The notes beneath the pieces are model-generated. The model made no database searches. It saw only the letters and a list, made by a program, of their open reading frames with translations, and was not told where the DNA came from. Below are positions 44,141 through 53,422 of a stretch of 64,000 nt of DNA, in pieces. This DNA comes from Rhodobacter sp. SGA-6-6. Its GTDB lineage: Bacteria; Pseudomonadota; Alphaproteobacteria; Rhodobacterales; Rhodobacteraceae. The translations under genes and the position numbers were made by a program. The DNA lies in NCBI RefSeq assembly GCF_011043545.1, contig NZ_JAAKGP010000004.1, positions 186,001 through 250,000 of the forward strand, read 5' to 3'. Each line of letters begins with the position of its first letter. The stretch's first letter is position 1.

Positions 44141-44935
44141 TCAGTCGGCCGAGGTCGGGACCGGCATCGGCGTCACCGCGAAGCTGCCCTCCGCCGGCGG
44201 CACGCCCAGCCATTTCTCGTAGATCGCGGCCATGGTGCCGTCGGCCTTCATGTCCGAGATGATCTGGTTCACCTGCTCCAGCTTGTCCGATCCCTTCGGC
44301 ATCATCATGGCGAATTTCTCGCCGGTGACGATCTCGTGAGAAACGGTCAGCCCTTTCATCTGGGTGGCGGCATAGCGCAGCCCGACCACATCGTTCACCG
44401 CCGCGTCGATCCGGCCGTTCTGCAAGTCGGTCAGCATGTTGGCGGTGGTGTCATAGCTCTTGTAGTCGGCATACCCGATCTCTTCCGCGCGTTCCTTCAG
44501 CCAGTTCTCGGGGAAGGAGGTGGCGACGGAGCCAACGGTCTTGCCCTTCAGCGCCTCAACCGAGGCGATGTCGGAGCCTTCCTTGACGCCGATCCCCAGC
44601 GCGCCCTCGAAATAGGGCTGGGTGAAGGACTGGCTTTCCAGCCGCTCGTCGGTGATGGTCAGGGACGAGATCACGATGTCCACCCGGCCCGAGGCCGTGG
44701 CGACGAACAGCGCCTTGAAGTCCATGCCTTCGATCTGGGCGGTGGTGCCCATCCGCTTGGCGATCTCGTTGACGATATCGACCTCGAACCCCTCGAAAGT
44801 GCCCGCTTCGGTCTTGTTCTCCCACGGCGGGTTGGCGGGGTAGGAGCCCACGCGCAGCGGGTCCTGCGCGAAGGCCGGGGCGGCGAAGGCAAGCGCGGCG
44901 GCAAGCCCAAGCGCGGTGCGACGGGTGAAGTTCAT
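44141..44935 (-). CDS. Amino acid ABC transporter substrate-binding protein (SBP family 3)
   Basis: This 264-residue protein has a signal peptide (NFTRRTALGLAAALAFAAPA ending near AFAQ). The family 3 fold shows GTFEGFEVDIVNEIAKRMG, IVISSLTITDERLESQSFTQ, PYFEGALGIGV and LQNGRIDAAVNDVV, close to lysine/arginine/ornithine or cystine binders. The Arg normally binding the ligand carboxylate is not evident in the ITDERLES stretch beyond R-L. AGGAGG lies nine bases before the ATG; a TTG three codons earlier is a weaker choice. It is the first gene of the operon that ends at 41143 and is divergent from a GntR regulator. Confidence 0.92.
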   Translation of the reverse strand: MNFTRRTALGLAAALAFAAPAFAQDPLRVGSYPANPPWENKTEAGTFEGFEVDIVNEIAKRMGTTAQIEGMDFKALFVATASGRVDIVISSLTITDERLESQSFTQPYFEGALGIGVKEGSDIASVEALKGKTVGSVATSFPENWLKERAEEIGYADYKSYDTTANMLTDLQNGRIDAAVNDVVGLRYAATQMKGLTVSHEIVTGEKFAMMMPKGSDKLEQVNQIISDMKADGTMAAIYEKWLGVPPAEGSFAVTPMPVPTSAD

Positions 44936-45071
44936 CGGGTGCAACCTCCTGCTGGATGACGGCGGGCTCTTCCCCGGGAATCGGGGGACTCGCTTCTAGG
45001 GTAAAGACTGCCAGAAAAAGAATACATTTCAAGAGATATTTTGAACCTGAAGTATACCGATTTTGCCGTCA

Positions 45072-45090
45072 TGCAAGGGTTTCCCTTGCA
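45072..45090. promoter_or_regulatory. Candidate GntR operator: TGCAAGGG-N3-CCCTTGCA
   Basis: A perfect 8-bp inverted repeat with a three-base centre (TTT) lies in the 207 bp gap between the SBP operon and the GntR gene, 53 bp before the chosen GntR start. The surrounding 100 bp are far more AT-rich than the rest of the window. A weaker repeat, TTCAA-N8-TTGAA, lies at 45028-45045. Both are candidates for control of the divergent pair by the GntR protein. Confidence 0.6.
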
Positions 45091-45142
45091 AATCAGCGCA
45101 ATGGCTGCTTCCATCTTGGCAAGAAACTGTATTCAAATCCAG

Positions 45143-45796
45143 ATGTCCCGACAGAACCTGCGCGACCGCATCTACGACCGGCTGATCCAGAGCATCCGCT
45201 CCGGCGCCTTCGGCTGGGACGACCGCTACGTCGATGTCACCGTGGCGGCCGAGCTTGGCGTCTCGCGGATGCCGGCGCGCGACGCGCTGATGCGGCTGGC
45301 GGCCGAGGGCTATCTGGTGCCCACCACCCGCGGCTTCGTGCTGCCGCGGTTGACGCCCGCCGAAATCCTGGACTTCTTCGAGTTGCGCCGGCTGCTGGAG
45401 CCCCGCGCCGCCGCGCTGGCGGCGCAGGCGATGACCGACGCCGCGTTGGCAACGATGGAACGGGCGGTGGAGGACGGCGCCGCCGCCGTCGCCGCCCATG
45501 ACGGGCCGGTGCTGTTCACCGCCTCGGAACTCTTCCGCAACGCCTGGCTGTCGGTGGTGCCGAACCGGGCGCTGGAACAGTCGATCCGGCGCTATTTCGT
45601 GCAGGTGCAGAACGTCCGCCTGATCACCATGCGCGAGGACCGCACCCTTGCGGTGATCGTCGAGGGCCAGCGCGACCTGCTGGCCGCCTTCCGCGCCGGC
45701 GACGCCGTGGCCGCCGCCGACCGGATGCTGCGCTTCGTGATCGAGGGCGAGACCGCCTTCCGCCGCAGCGGGGCGGAAGACGACCGGCCCCTCTGA
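45143..45796 (+). CDS. GntR family transcriptional regulator (FadR/FCD subgroup)
   Basis: This 217-residue regulator has an N-terminal winged helix (LRDRIYDRLIQSIRSGAF, LGVSRMPARDALMRLAAEGY with VVPTTRGF-like wing VPTTRGFVLPRL). The helical FCD effector domain follows (FFELRRLLEPRAAALAAQAM), as in regulators that sense organic acids. The ATG at 45143 gives the usual family start; in-frame starts upstream would place the palindrome at 45072 inside the coding region. No good ribosome binding site is visible, so the start is uncertain. It most likely controls the divergent amino-acid uptake operon. Confidence 0.88.
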   Translation: MSRQNLRDRIYDRLIQSIRSGAFGWDDRYVDVTVAAELGVSRMPARDALMRLAAEGYLVPTTRGFVLPRLTPAEILDFFELRRLLEPRAAALAAQAMTDAALATMERAVEDGAAAVAAHDGPVLFTASELFRNAWLSVVPNRALEQSIRRYFVQVQNVRLITMREDRTLAVIVEGQRDLLAAFRAGDAVAAADRMLRFVIEGETAFRRSGAEDDRPL

Positions 45797-45841
45797 GGCC
45801 GCCGTTCACATTTCCGCCTGCGCCTCCAACCCCAAATTGAC

Positions 45842-45856
45842 GAACATTTCGTGAAC
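45842..45856. promoter_or_regulatory. SOS box (LexA site GAAC-N7-GAAC) and promoter
   Basis: GAAC ATTTCGT GAAC is a perfect copy of the alphaproteobacterial LexA site (a direct repeat, GTTC-N7-GTTC on the other strand). It lies between a TTGACG -35-like hexamer at 45837-45842 and a TATATC -10-like hexamer at 45858-45863, where a bound repressor would block RNA polymerase. The operator ends 15 bp before the ATG at 45872, so the mRNA leader must be very short or leaderless. Confidence 0.85.
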
Positions 45857-45871
45857 ATATATCCCTACCCC

Positions 45872-47104
45872 ATGGCAAGGGCGACTCTCCAGGACAAGCT
45901 GGCCATCCTTTCGGATGCGGCGAAATACGATGCCTCCTGCGCCTCCAGCGGGGGCGAGAGGCGCGATTCGCGCAAGGGCGGGCTGGGGTCCTCGGGCGGC
46001 AGCGGCATCTGCCACGCCTATGCGCCGGACGGGCGCTGCATCAGCCTGCTGAAGATCCTGATGACCAACTTCTGCATCTTCGACTGCGCCTATTGCGTCA
46101 ACCGCGTCTCCTCCAACGTCGAACGCGCCCGCTTCTCGGTCGAGGAGGTGGTGACGCTGGTGCTGGAGTTCTACCGGCGCAACTACATCGAGGGGCTGTT
46201 CCTGTCCTCGGGCATCATCCGCTCGCCCGACCAGACCATGGCCGACATGGTGCGCATCGCCCGGACGCTGCGGCAGGACCATGGCTTCAACGGCTATATC
46301 CACCTGAAGACCATCCCCGACGCCAGCCCGGACCTGATCCGCGAGGCCGGGCTTTGGGCCGACCGGCTGTCGATCAATGTCGAGCTGCCGCAGGACGCCA
46401 GCCTGCGGCAGCTGGCCCCCGAGAAACGGCCCGAGACCATCCGCTCGGCCATGGCACAGGTGCGGCTGGAGGGCGAGGCGGCGCAGGACGAAAGCCACGC
46501 CGGCAAGCGTCCGCCCCGCTTCGCCCCGGCCGGGCAATCGACGCAGATGATCGTCGGCGCGGACGGCGCCGACGACATGGCGATCCTGCAAAGCGCGACC
46601 CGGCTCTACACCGGCTACCGGCTGAAGCGGGTCTATTATTCCGCCTTCTCGCCGATCCCCGACGCCTCGGCCGCGCTGCCGCTGGTCCGGCCGCCGCTCT
46701 TGCGCGAGCATCGGCTGTATCAGGCCGACTGGCTGCTGCGCTTCTACGGCTTCTCGGCCGAGGAGATCGCCACCGGCACCAAGGCCGGGCATCTGGACCT
46801 GGAGATCGACCCCAAGCTGGCCTGGGCGTTGCAGCACCGCGGCCTGTTCCCGCTGGAGGTGAACCGCGCCCCGCGCGAGATGCTGCTGCGGGTGCCGGGC
46901 TTCGGCACCCGCACGGTGGACCGCATCGTCGAGGCCCGCCGCAGCCGCAGCCTGCGCTACGAGGATCTGGCGCGAATGGGGGCGGCGATGAAGACGGCCC
47001 GGCCCTTCGTCGCCCTGCCCGGCTGGTCCCCCGGCGCGCTGACCGACAGCGCCGGCCTGCGCGCCCGCTTCGCCCCGCCGCCCGAGCAGCTGCGCCTGCT
47101 GTGA
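45872..47104 (+). CDS. Putative DNA modification/repair radical SAM protein (UDG-linked)
   Basis: This 410-residue protein belongs to the radical SAM family that is almost always paired with a UdgX-type protein. It opens with the family block KLAILSDAAKYDASCASSG. The iron-sulfur motif CIFDCAYC (Cys68, Cys72, Cys75) follows. A helix-hairpin-helix near the C-terminus (LRVPGFGTRTVDRIVEAR) suits DNA contact. The family is described as SplB-like, but its lesion is not known to me. The ATG at 45872 is preferred to a GTG at 45851, which lies inside the LexA site. The next gene overlaps its stop by four bases. An SOS box controls it. Confidence 0.9.
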   Translation: MARATLQDKLAILSDAAKYDASCASSGGERRDSRKGGLGSSGGSGICHAYAPDGRCISLLKILMTNFCIFDCAYCVNRVSSNVERARFSVEEVVTLVLEFYRRNYIEGLFLSSGIIRSPDQTMADMVRIARTLRQDHGFNGYIHLKTIPDASPDLIREAGLWADRLSINVELPQDASLRQLAPEKRPETIRSAMAQVRLEGEAAQDESHAGKRPPRFAPAGQSTQMIVGADGADDMAILQSATRLYTGYRLKRVYYSAFSPIPDASAALPLVRPPLLREHRLYQADWLLRFYGFSAEEIATGTKAGHLDLEIDPKLAWALQHRGLFPLEVNRAPREMLLRVPGFGTRTVDRIVEARRSRSLRYEDLARMGAAMKTARPFVALPGWSPGALTDSAGLRARFAPPPEQLRLL

Positions 47105-48528
47105 CCCATGCCGTCGCCCTGCCCCGGCACGGCCTGTTCGAGGCCTGGCGCGAGGCCGCGCGGCGGGCGATCGGCCACCGCATTCCGCCGGAGGAGATCG
47201 ACTGGACCGGCGGCGAGGGTCTGTTCGCCGCCGATCCGCTGCCCGACAGCCCCGGCCCGCACCGGGCGCATGTGCCGGCGGCCTTCCTGCAACTGGCCCG
47301 TTCGGTGATCTGGCATTCGGCGCCGGAGCGGACGGCGCTGCTCTACCGGGCGCTGTGGCGGATAGACCGGCAGGAGGGCGACCCGCTGTCGCAGGCCGAT
47401 CCGCTGGGACGCCGGCTGAACCTGATGGCCAGGGCGGTCGGCCGCGACATCCACAAGATGCACGCCTTCGTCCGCTTCCGCGAATTGCCCGGGGCAGGCC
47501 GCCGCCGCTTCGCCGCCTGGTTCGAGCCGGAGCACGACACGCTGGAGCCCGGCAGCCGCTTCTTCGCCCGCCGCTTCGCCGACATGGACTGGACCATCGC
47601 CACCCCGCGCCTGACCGCGCGGTTCCAGGACGGCCGGCTGAGCTTCCACCCCGGCGGCCCGCGCCCCGACCTGCCCGAGGATGCCTCCGAGACACTGTGG
47701 GCCACCTATTTCGCCAATATCTTCAACCCCGGCCGCATCAAGCTGGAGGCGATGCGGGCCGAGATGCCCAAGAAATACTGGAAGAACCTGCCGGAGACCC
47801 GGCTGATCCCCGACATGCTGAAGGACGCCGAGGCGCGGGTGGAGCGGATGCGGCAGGCCGCCGCCACCCCGCCCCGCCCGGGCGCGGCGGCAGTCTCCAC
47901 CCGCTACCGCGCCGCGATGCCGCAGGCGGCCGACCTGCCGCAGACGCTGGCCGAGGCGCGACAGGCCGCGCTGCTCTGCCGCCGCTGCGCCCTCTGCGAG
48001 GCCGCGACGCAGACCGTCTGGGGCGAAGGCGCGCCGGAGGCCGGCCTGATGATCGTCGGCGAACAGCCCGGCGACAGGGAGGACCTGGAGGGCCGGCCCT
48101 TCGTCGGCCCCGCGGGCCAGTTGCTGCGCGGGGCGATGGCCGAAGCCGGGGTCGATCCGGCGCGGGTCTGGCTGACCAATGCGGTGAAGCATTTCAAGTT
48201 CGTCCCCCGCGGCAAGCGCCGCCTGCACCAGACCCCGGGGCGCGAGGAGATCCAGCATTGCCGCTGGTGGCTGGGGCTGGAGCTTGCCTTCGTCCGGCCC
48301 CGCATGGTGCTGGCGCTCGGCGCCTCGGCCGCCTTCGCGCTGACGGGGAATGCCGCGCCGCTGGCGCCCCGGCGCGGCGGGATGGAGACCGGGCTGCACG
48401 GCGGGCCGGTGCTGCTGTCCTGGCACCCGGCCCATGTCCTGCGCCTGACCGATCCCGCCGCGCGGCAGGCCGTGCTGCGGGAACTGACCGCCGACCTGGC
48501 CCGCGCCCGGCAGGCCGCGGAAAGCTGA
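47101..48528 (+). CDS. udgX: UdgX family uracil-DNA binding protein fused to DUF4130 domain
   Basis: This 475-residue protein starts with GTG at 47101, inside the stop of the radical SAM gene (GTGA). The N-terminal ~270 residues match the DUF4130 domain that accompanies the radical SAM partner (RDIHKMHAFVRFRE, then RFADMDWTIATP and KKYWKNLPETRLI). The C-terminal part is a family-4-like uracil glycosylase with GEQPGDREDLEGRPFVGPAG near residue 320 and KRRLHQTP, where His376 corresponds to the His by which UdgX binds covalently to DNA after uracil excision. Four Cys (LCRRCALC and later Cys) fit a Fe-S cluster. Confidence 0.92.
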   Translation: MTHAVALPRHGLFEAWREAARRAIGHRIPPEEIDWTGGEGLFAADPLPDSPGPHRAHVPAAFLQLARSVIWHSAPERTALLYRALWRIDRQEGDPLSQADPLGRRLNLMARAVGRDIHKMHAFVRFRELPGAGRRRFAAWFEPEHDTLEPGSRFFARRFADMDWTIATPRLTARFQDGRLSFHPGGPRPDLPEDASETLWATYFANIFNPGRIKLEAMRAEMPKKYWKNLPETRLIPDMLKDAEARVERMRQAAATPPRPGAAAVSTRYRAAMPQAADLPQTLAEARQAALLCRRCALCEAATQTVWGEGAPEAGLMIVGEQPGDREDLEGRPFVGPAGQLLRGAMAEAGVDPARVWLTNAVKHFKFVPRGKRRLHQTPGREEIQHCRWWLGLELAFVRPRMVLALGASAAFALTGNAAPLAPRRGGMETGLHGGPVLLSWHPAHVLRLTDPAARQAVLRELTADLARARQAAES

Positions 48529-48630
48529 TCCCGGGGCGTGGAACCGCGGTGCCTGCGCGGAGTTTGCCCTAAAGCCGCGGCGACGACCGGCAGGACCGGG
48601 CCGCACCCACCTGAAACGAGGGCAGGACAG

Positions 48631-50679
<2,049 letters not shown>

Positions 50680-50696
50680 CCGCGACGGCTTCCGCG

Positions 50697-51926
50697 ATGG
50701 CCGGCAAGGACGCCGCGACCCGCGAGGAAGACCTGCGCACCGGAATGCCGTTCTGGCTGAAGACGCCGCATTCCGCCGTGCCGGCGACGCCCCGCCTGCC
50801 CCGCGACCGCTTCGACGTGATCGTGGTCGGCGCCGGCATCTCGGGTGCGCTGGTGGCCGAGGCACTGACGCGGGCGGGACGGTCGGTGCTGATCCTCGAC
50901 CGCCGCCCGCCGGTGCGCGGCTCCACCCCGGCCTCGACCGCGATGATCCAGCACGAGATCGACGTGCCGCTGACCCGGCTGCGCCGCCGGATCGGCCCGG
51001 ACCGCGCCGACCGGGCCTGGCTGCGGTCGGTGCAGGCGGTGGGGGATCTGGTGGCGCTGGCGAAGCGGCTGGACATCGCGTGCGGAATGCGGCCGAAACC
51101 CGCGCTCTATCTGGCGGGGGAGGAGATGGGCGCACGGGCGCTGGCGGCCGAGGCCGCGGCGCGCGAGGGGATCGGCATCAAGGCCGATTACCTGAAGCGG
51201 GCCGATCTGCTGGCCCGTTTCGGGCTGGACCGCACGGCGGCGATCCTGTCCCCCGCCTCGGCCTCGGCCAATCCGGCGCAGTTGACGGCGGGGCTGCTGC
51301 GCGCCGCGCTGGCGCGGGGGGCGCGGATCGCCTCGCCGGTCGAGATCGCAGACATGGCCGAACTGCCTTCGGGCGTCGCGCTGGCCACCCGGCGGGGCGA
51401 GGCGCTGGTGGCCGGGCACGCCGTCTTCTGCACAGGCTACGAATACCTGCCGCAGATGGAGACGAAATCCCACCGCGTCACCTCGACCTGGGCGCTGGCC
51501 TCGCGGCCGCTGGCCGGCCTGCCGCCGTGGATGCGCGACACCATCGTCTGGGAGGCCGCCGACCCCTATCTCTATTTCCGCACCGACGAGACCGGCCGCA
51601 TCATCGCCGGCGGCGAGGACGAGGATGCCGCGGACAGCAATGCGGACCCCGGAAAGCTGGCGGAGAAGGCGAAGGTGATCGCGCGGAAGCTGCAGGACCT
51701 GACCGGCGTCCGGGTCGGCCGGCCCGCCTATGCCTGGTCCGCGCCCTTCGGGGTGACCGCGGACGGACTGCCGATCATCGACCGGGTGCCGGGATACGAC
51801 CGCTGCTTCGCGGTGATGGGCTTCGGCGGCAACGGCATCACCTTCTCGGTCCTCGCCGCGCAGATCGTTGCCGCCGCCATCGCAGGCAAGCCGGACCCCG
51901 ACGCCGACATCTTCCGCTATCGCTGA
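50697..51926 (+). CDS. FAD-dependent oxidoreductase (D-amino acid oxidase/DadA superfamily)
   Basis: This 409-residue flavoprotein has a Rossmann motif near residue 44 (VIVVGAGISGALVAEAL), then a DAO-type FAD domain (ILDRRPPVRGSTPASTAMIQ), with VGRPAYAWSAPFGVTADGLP and GFGGNGITFS near the C-terminus. It acts on an amine or related donor, reducing oxygen or another acceptor; the substrate cannot be told. A ~35-residue hydrophilic N-terminal extension precedes the Rossmann fold. It follows katE by 17 bp. If it is an oxidase, the catalase would clear its hydrogen peroxide. Confidence 0.85.
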   Translation: MAGKDAATREEDLRTGMPFWLKTPHSAVPATPRLPRDRFDVIVVGAGISGALVAEALTRAGRSVLILDRRPPVRGSTPASTAMIQHEIDVPLTRLRRRIGPDRADRAWLRSVQAVGDLVALAKRLDIACGMRPKPALYLAGEEMGARALAAEAAAREGIGIKADYLKRADLLARFGLDRTAAILSPASASANPAQLTAGLLRAALARGARIASPVEIADMAELPSGVALATRRGEALVAGHAVFCTGYEYLPQMETKSHRVTSTWALASRPLAGLPPWMRDTIVWEAADPYLYFRTDETGRIIAGGEDEDAADSNADPGKLAEKAKVIARKLQDLTGVRVGRPAYAWSAPFGVTADGLPIIDRVPGYDRCFAVMGFGGNGITFSVLAAQIVAAAIAGKPDPDADIFRYR

Positions 51927-51971
51927 ACCGTCCCGGGAAGGCCGGTCCCGCGCCGCCGGATTGACAGGCCT

Positions 51972-51985
51972 TGCACAGGGGTGCA
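51972..51985. promoter_or_regulatory. Operator TGCAC-N4-GTGCA ahead of the LacI gene
   Basis: TGCAC AGGG GTGCA is a perfect 5-bp inverted repeat within the 199 bp gap before the LacI-type gene. A further TGCAC follows at 51993-51997. A TTGACA hexamer sits directly upstream at 51961-51966, so a bound repressor would cover the promoter. The core GCACAG-N2-GTGC recurs at 55909 and 56179. This suggests autoregulation by the LacI protein. Confidence 0.65.
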
Positions 51986-52125
51986 GGAATGTTGCACAGC
52001 CCTTCGGTGCAGGCCGCTTCCGGGCGGGCCGTGAATCCCAACCGCCCGAAATCCCTGCAAGAATGCTGCGCATCTCCTGCCGGAGGGCTGCAAGGACCGG
52101 GCGCTCCAGGAAAGGCAAGGCTGCG

Positions 52126-53142
52126 GTGGCGAAGTCGAAACCCATGGCCAAGAAGCCCTCGGTCAGCGCCAGCAAGGTGGCGGAGCTGGCGGGCGTCTCG
52201 CGCTCGGCGGTGTCGCGGACCTTCACCGACGGCGCCAGCGTCTCGGCCGAGACCCGGGCCAAGGTCCTCGCCGCCGCCGACCGGCTGGGCTACCACGTCA
52301 ACCATCTCGCGCGCGGGCTGATCCATCACCGCTCGGGGATCGTCTGCCTGATCGTGGCCCAGATGCAGACGCCGTTCCAGGCGGCCCTGGTCGAGGCGGC
52401 GACCCGGCGGCTGCAGGCCAAGGGCAAGGTGGTGATGGTGCTGAACACCGCCGGCCAGCCCGCCAATGTCGAGGCCGCGCTGCGCCAGACCCTGAACTAC
52501 CGCGCCGAGGCGACGGTGGTCGTGTCCGGCGCGCCGCCCCTGTCGCTGGTGGAAACCTGCATCGAGAACGGCCAGCGGGTGATCCTGATCAACCGCGACG
52601 ACGTGACCGGCGGGCCGCATTGCGTGATGGTCGGCAACGAGGCGGCGGCGGAAGAGGCTTGCTTCATGCTGCGCCGCGCGGGGTGCCGGCGGCTGGCGGT
52701 GGTCAGCTCCACCGCCGGGACGCCCAGCATCGTGGCGCGCGAGACCGCCTTCGCCGCGGCGGGCGCGGCGGCGGGGATGGAGGTGGCGGTCAGCCGCGCC
52801 GGCCCCACCGGCTATGCCGCCGGGGCCGACAGCGCCCGGCAGCTGCTGGCGGGGTCCGGCCGGCCGGACGGGGTGTTCTGCGTCACCGACCTGCTGGCGC
52901 TCGGCTTCCTCGACGTGGCGCGGATCGAGTTCCGGATGCGGGTGCCGGAGGAACTGTGCCTCATCGGCTTCGACGACATTCCGGCGGCGGGCTGGCTGGG
53001 CTACGACCTCACCACCTTCCGCCAGCCGATCGACGCCATCGCCGACCACATCGCCACGCTGGTGGACGAGGAGGACTCGGCACAGCCCCCGCAGCGCCGC
53101 TTCCCGGCGCAGGTGATCTGGCGCAAGACGGTGCGGCCCTGA
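52126..53142 (+). CDS. LacI family transcriptional regulator
   Basis: This 338-residue regulator has an N-terminal LacI helix-turn-helix (SASKVAELAGVSRSAVSRTF, then VSAETRAKVLAAADRLGYHV). The hinge (NHLARGLIHHRSG) leads to a sugar-binding-like effector domain ending in LIGFDDIPAAGWLGYDLT. GTG at 52126 has AAGG close by; an ATG at 52144 is the alternative, and both leave the DNA-binding domain whole. The gene is convergent with the metallophosphatase gene across repeat copy 3. Shared operators tie it to its own promoter and to the divergent phosphatase and importer operons. Confidence 0.9.
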   Translation: MAKSKPMAKKPSVSASKVAELAGVSRSAVSRTFTDGASVSAETRAKVLAAADRLGYHVNHLARGLIHHRSGIVCLIVAQMQTPFQAALVEAATRRLQAKGKVVMVLNTAGQPANVEAALRQTLNYRAEATVVVSGAPPLSLVETCIENGQRVILINRDDVTGGPHCVMVGNEAAAEEACFMLRRAGCRRLAVVSSTAGTPSIVARETAFAAAGAAAGMEVAVSRAGPTGYAAGADSARQLLAGSGRPDGVFCVTDLLALGFLDVARIEFRMRVPEELCLIGFDDIPAAGWLGYDLTTFRQPIDAIADHIATLVDEEDSAQPPQRRFPAQVIWRKTVRP

Positions 53143-53172
53143 GAGGGGGAAACGGCATTACCGCGATCTCCG

Positions 53173-53387
53173 TGGCGAAGGCGCGTGCCTTCGCCACAGC
53201 GCAACGGTTCAGCCTAGACCGGCCGGGCCCCAAAGGCCCGGCCAGCGCCCGCCCCGCCCTCGGCGGGCGCTTCTCGCCCGCCGGGTCGGGCGCTGGCCTC
53301 ACCCGGTCTCGGGCTGGCAGGTCTCCGGTTGACATGTCACGCACGGGCGGGGGCGAGGCAGTGCCTCGCCTTCTCCCGCCCGACCAG
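53173..53387 (+). repeat. Dispersed ~215 bp hairpin-rich repeat, copy 3
   Basis: Third copy of the element at 7047-7260 and 16433-16647, in the same direction as copy 2. Hairpins: TGGCGAAGGC/GCCTTCGCCA at 53173-53196, GGCCGGGCC/GGCCCGGCC at 53221-53243, GCCAGCGCCCG/CGGGCGCTGGC at 53241-53297, and GGCGAGGCA/TGCCTCGCC at 53352-53370 inside CGGGCGGG/CCCGCCCG. It starts 30 bp after the LacI stop and ends 35 bp before the stop of the metallophosphatase gene, again filling a convergent gap. No gene is seen in it. Confidence 0.85.
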
Positions 53388-53422
53388 GCCGCGGGTTTCC
53401 CACCCCCGGACACCGCCCCGCC

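Noticed and set aside
45851-45871. GTG start for the radical SAM gene at 45851
   Set aside because: It lies inside the LexA site and before the likely transcription start; the ATG at 45872 gives the normal family N-terminus.
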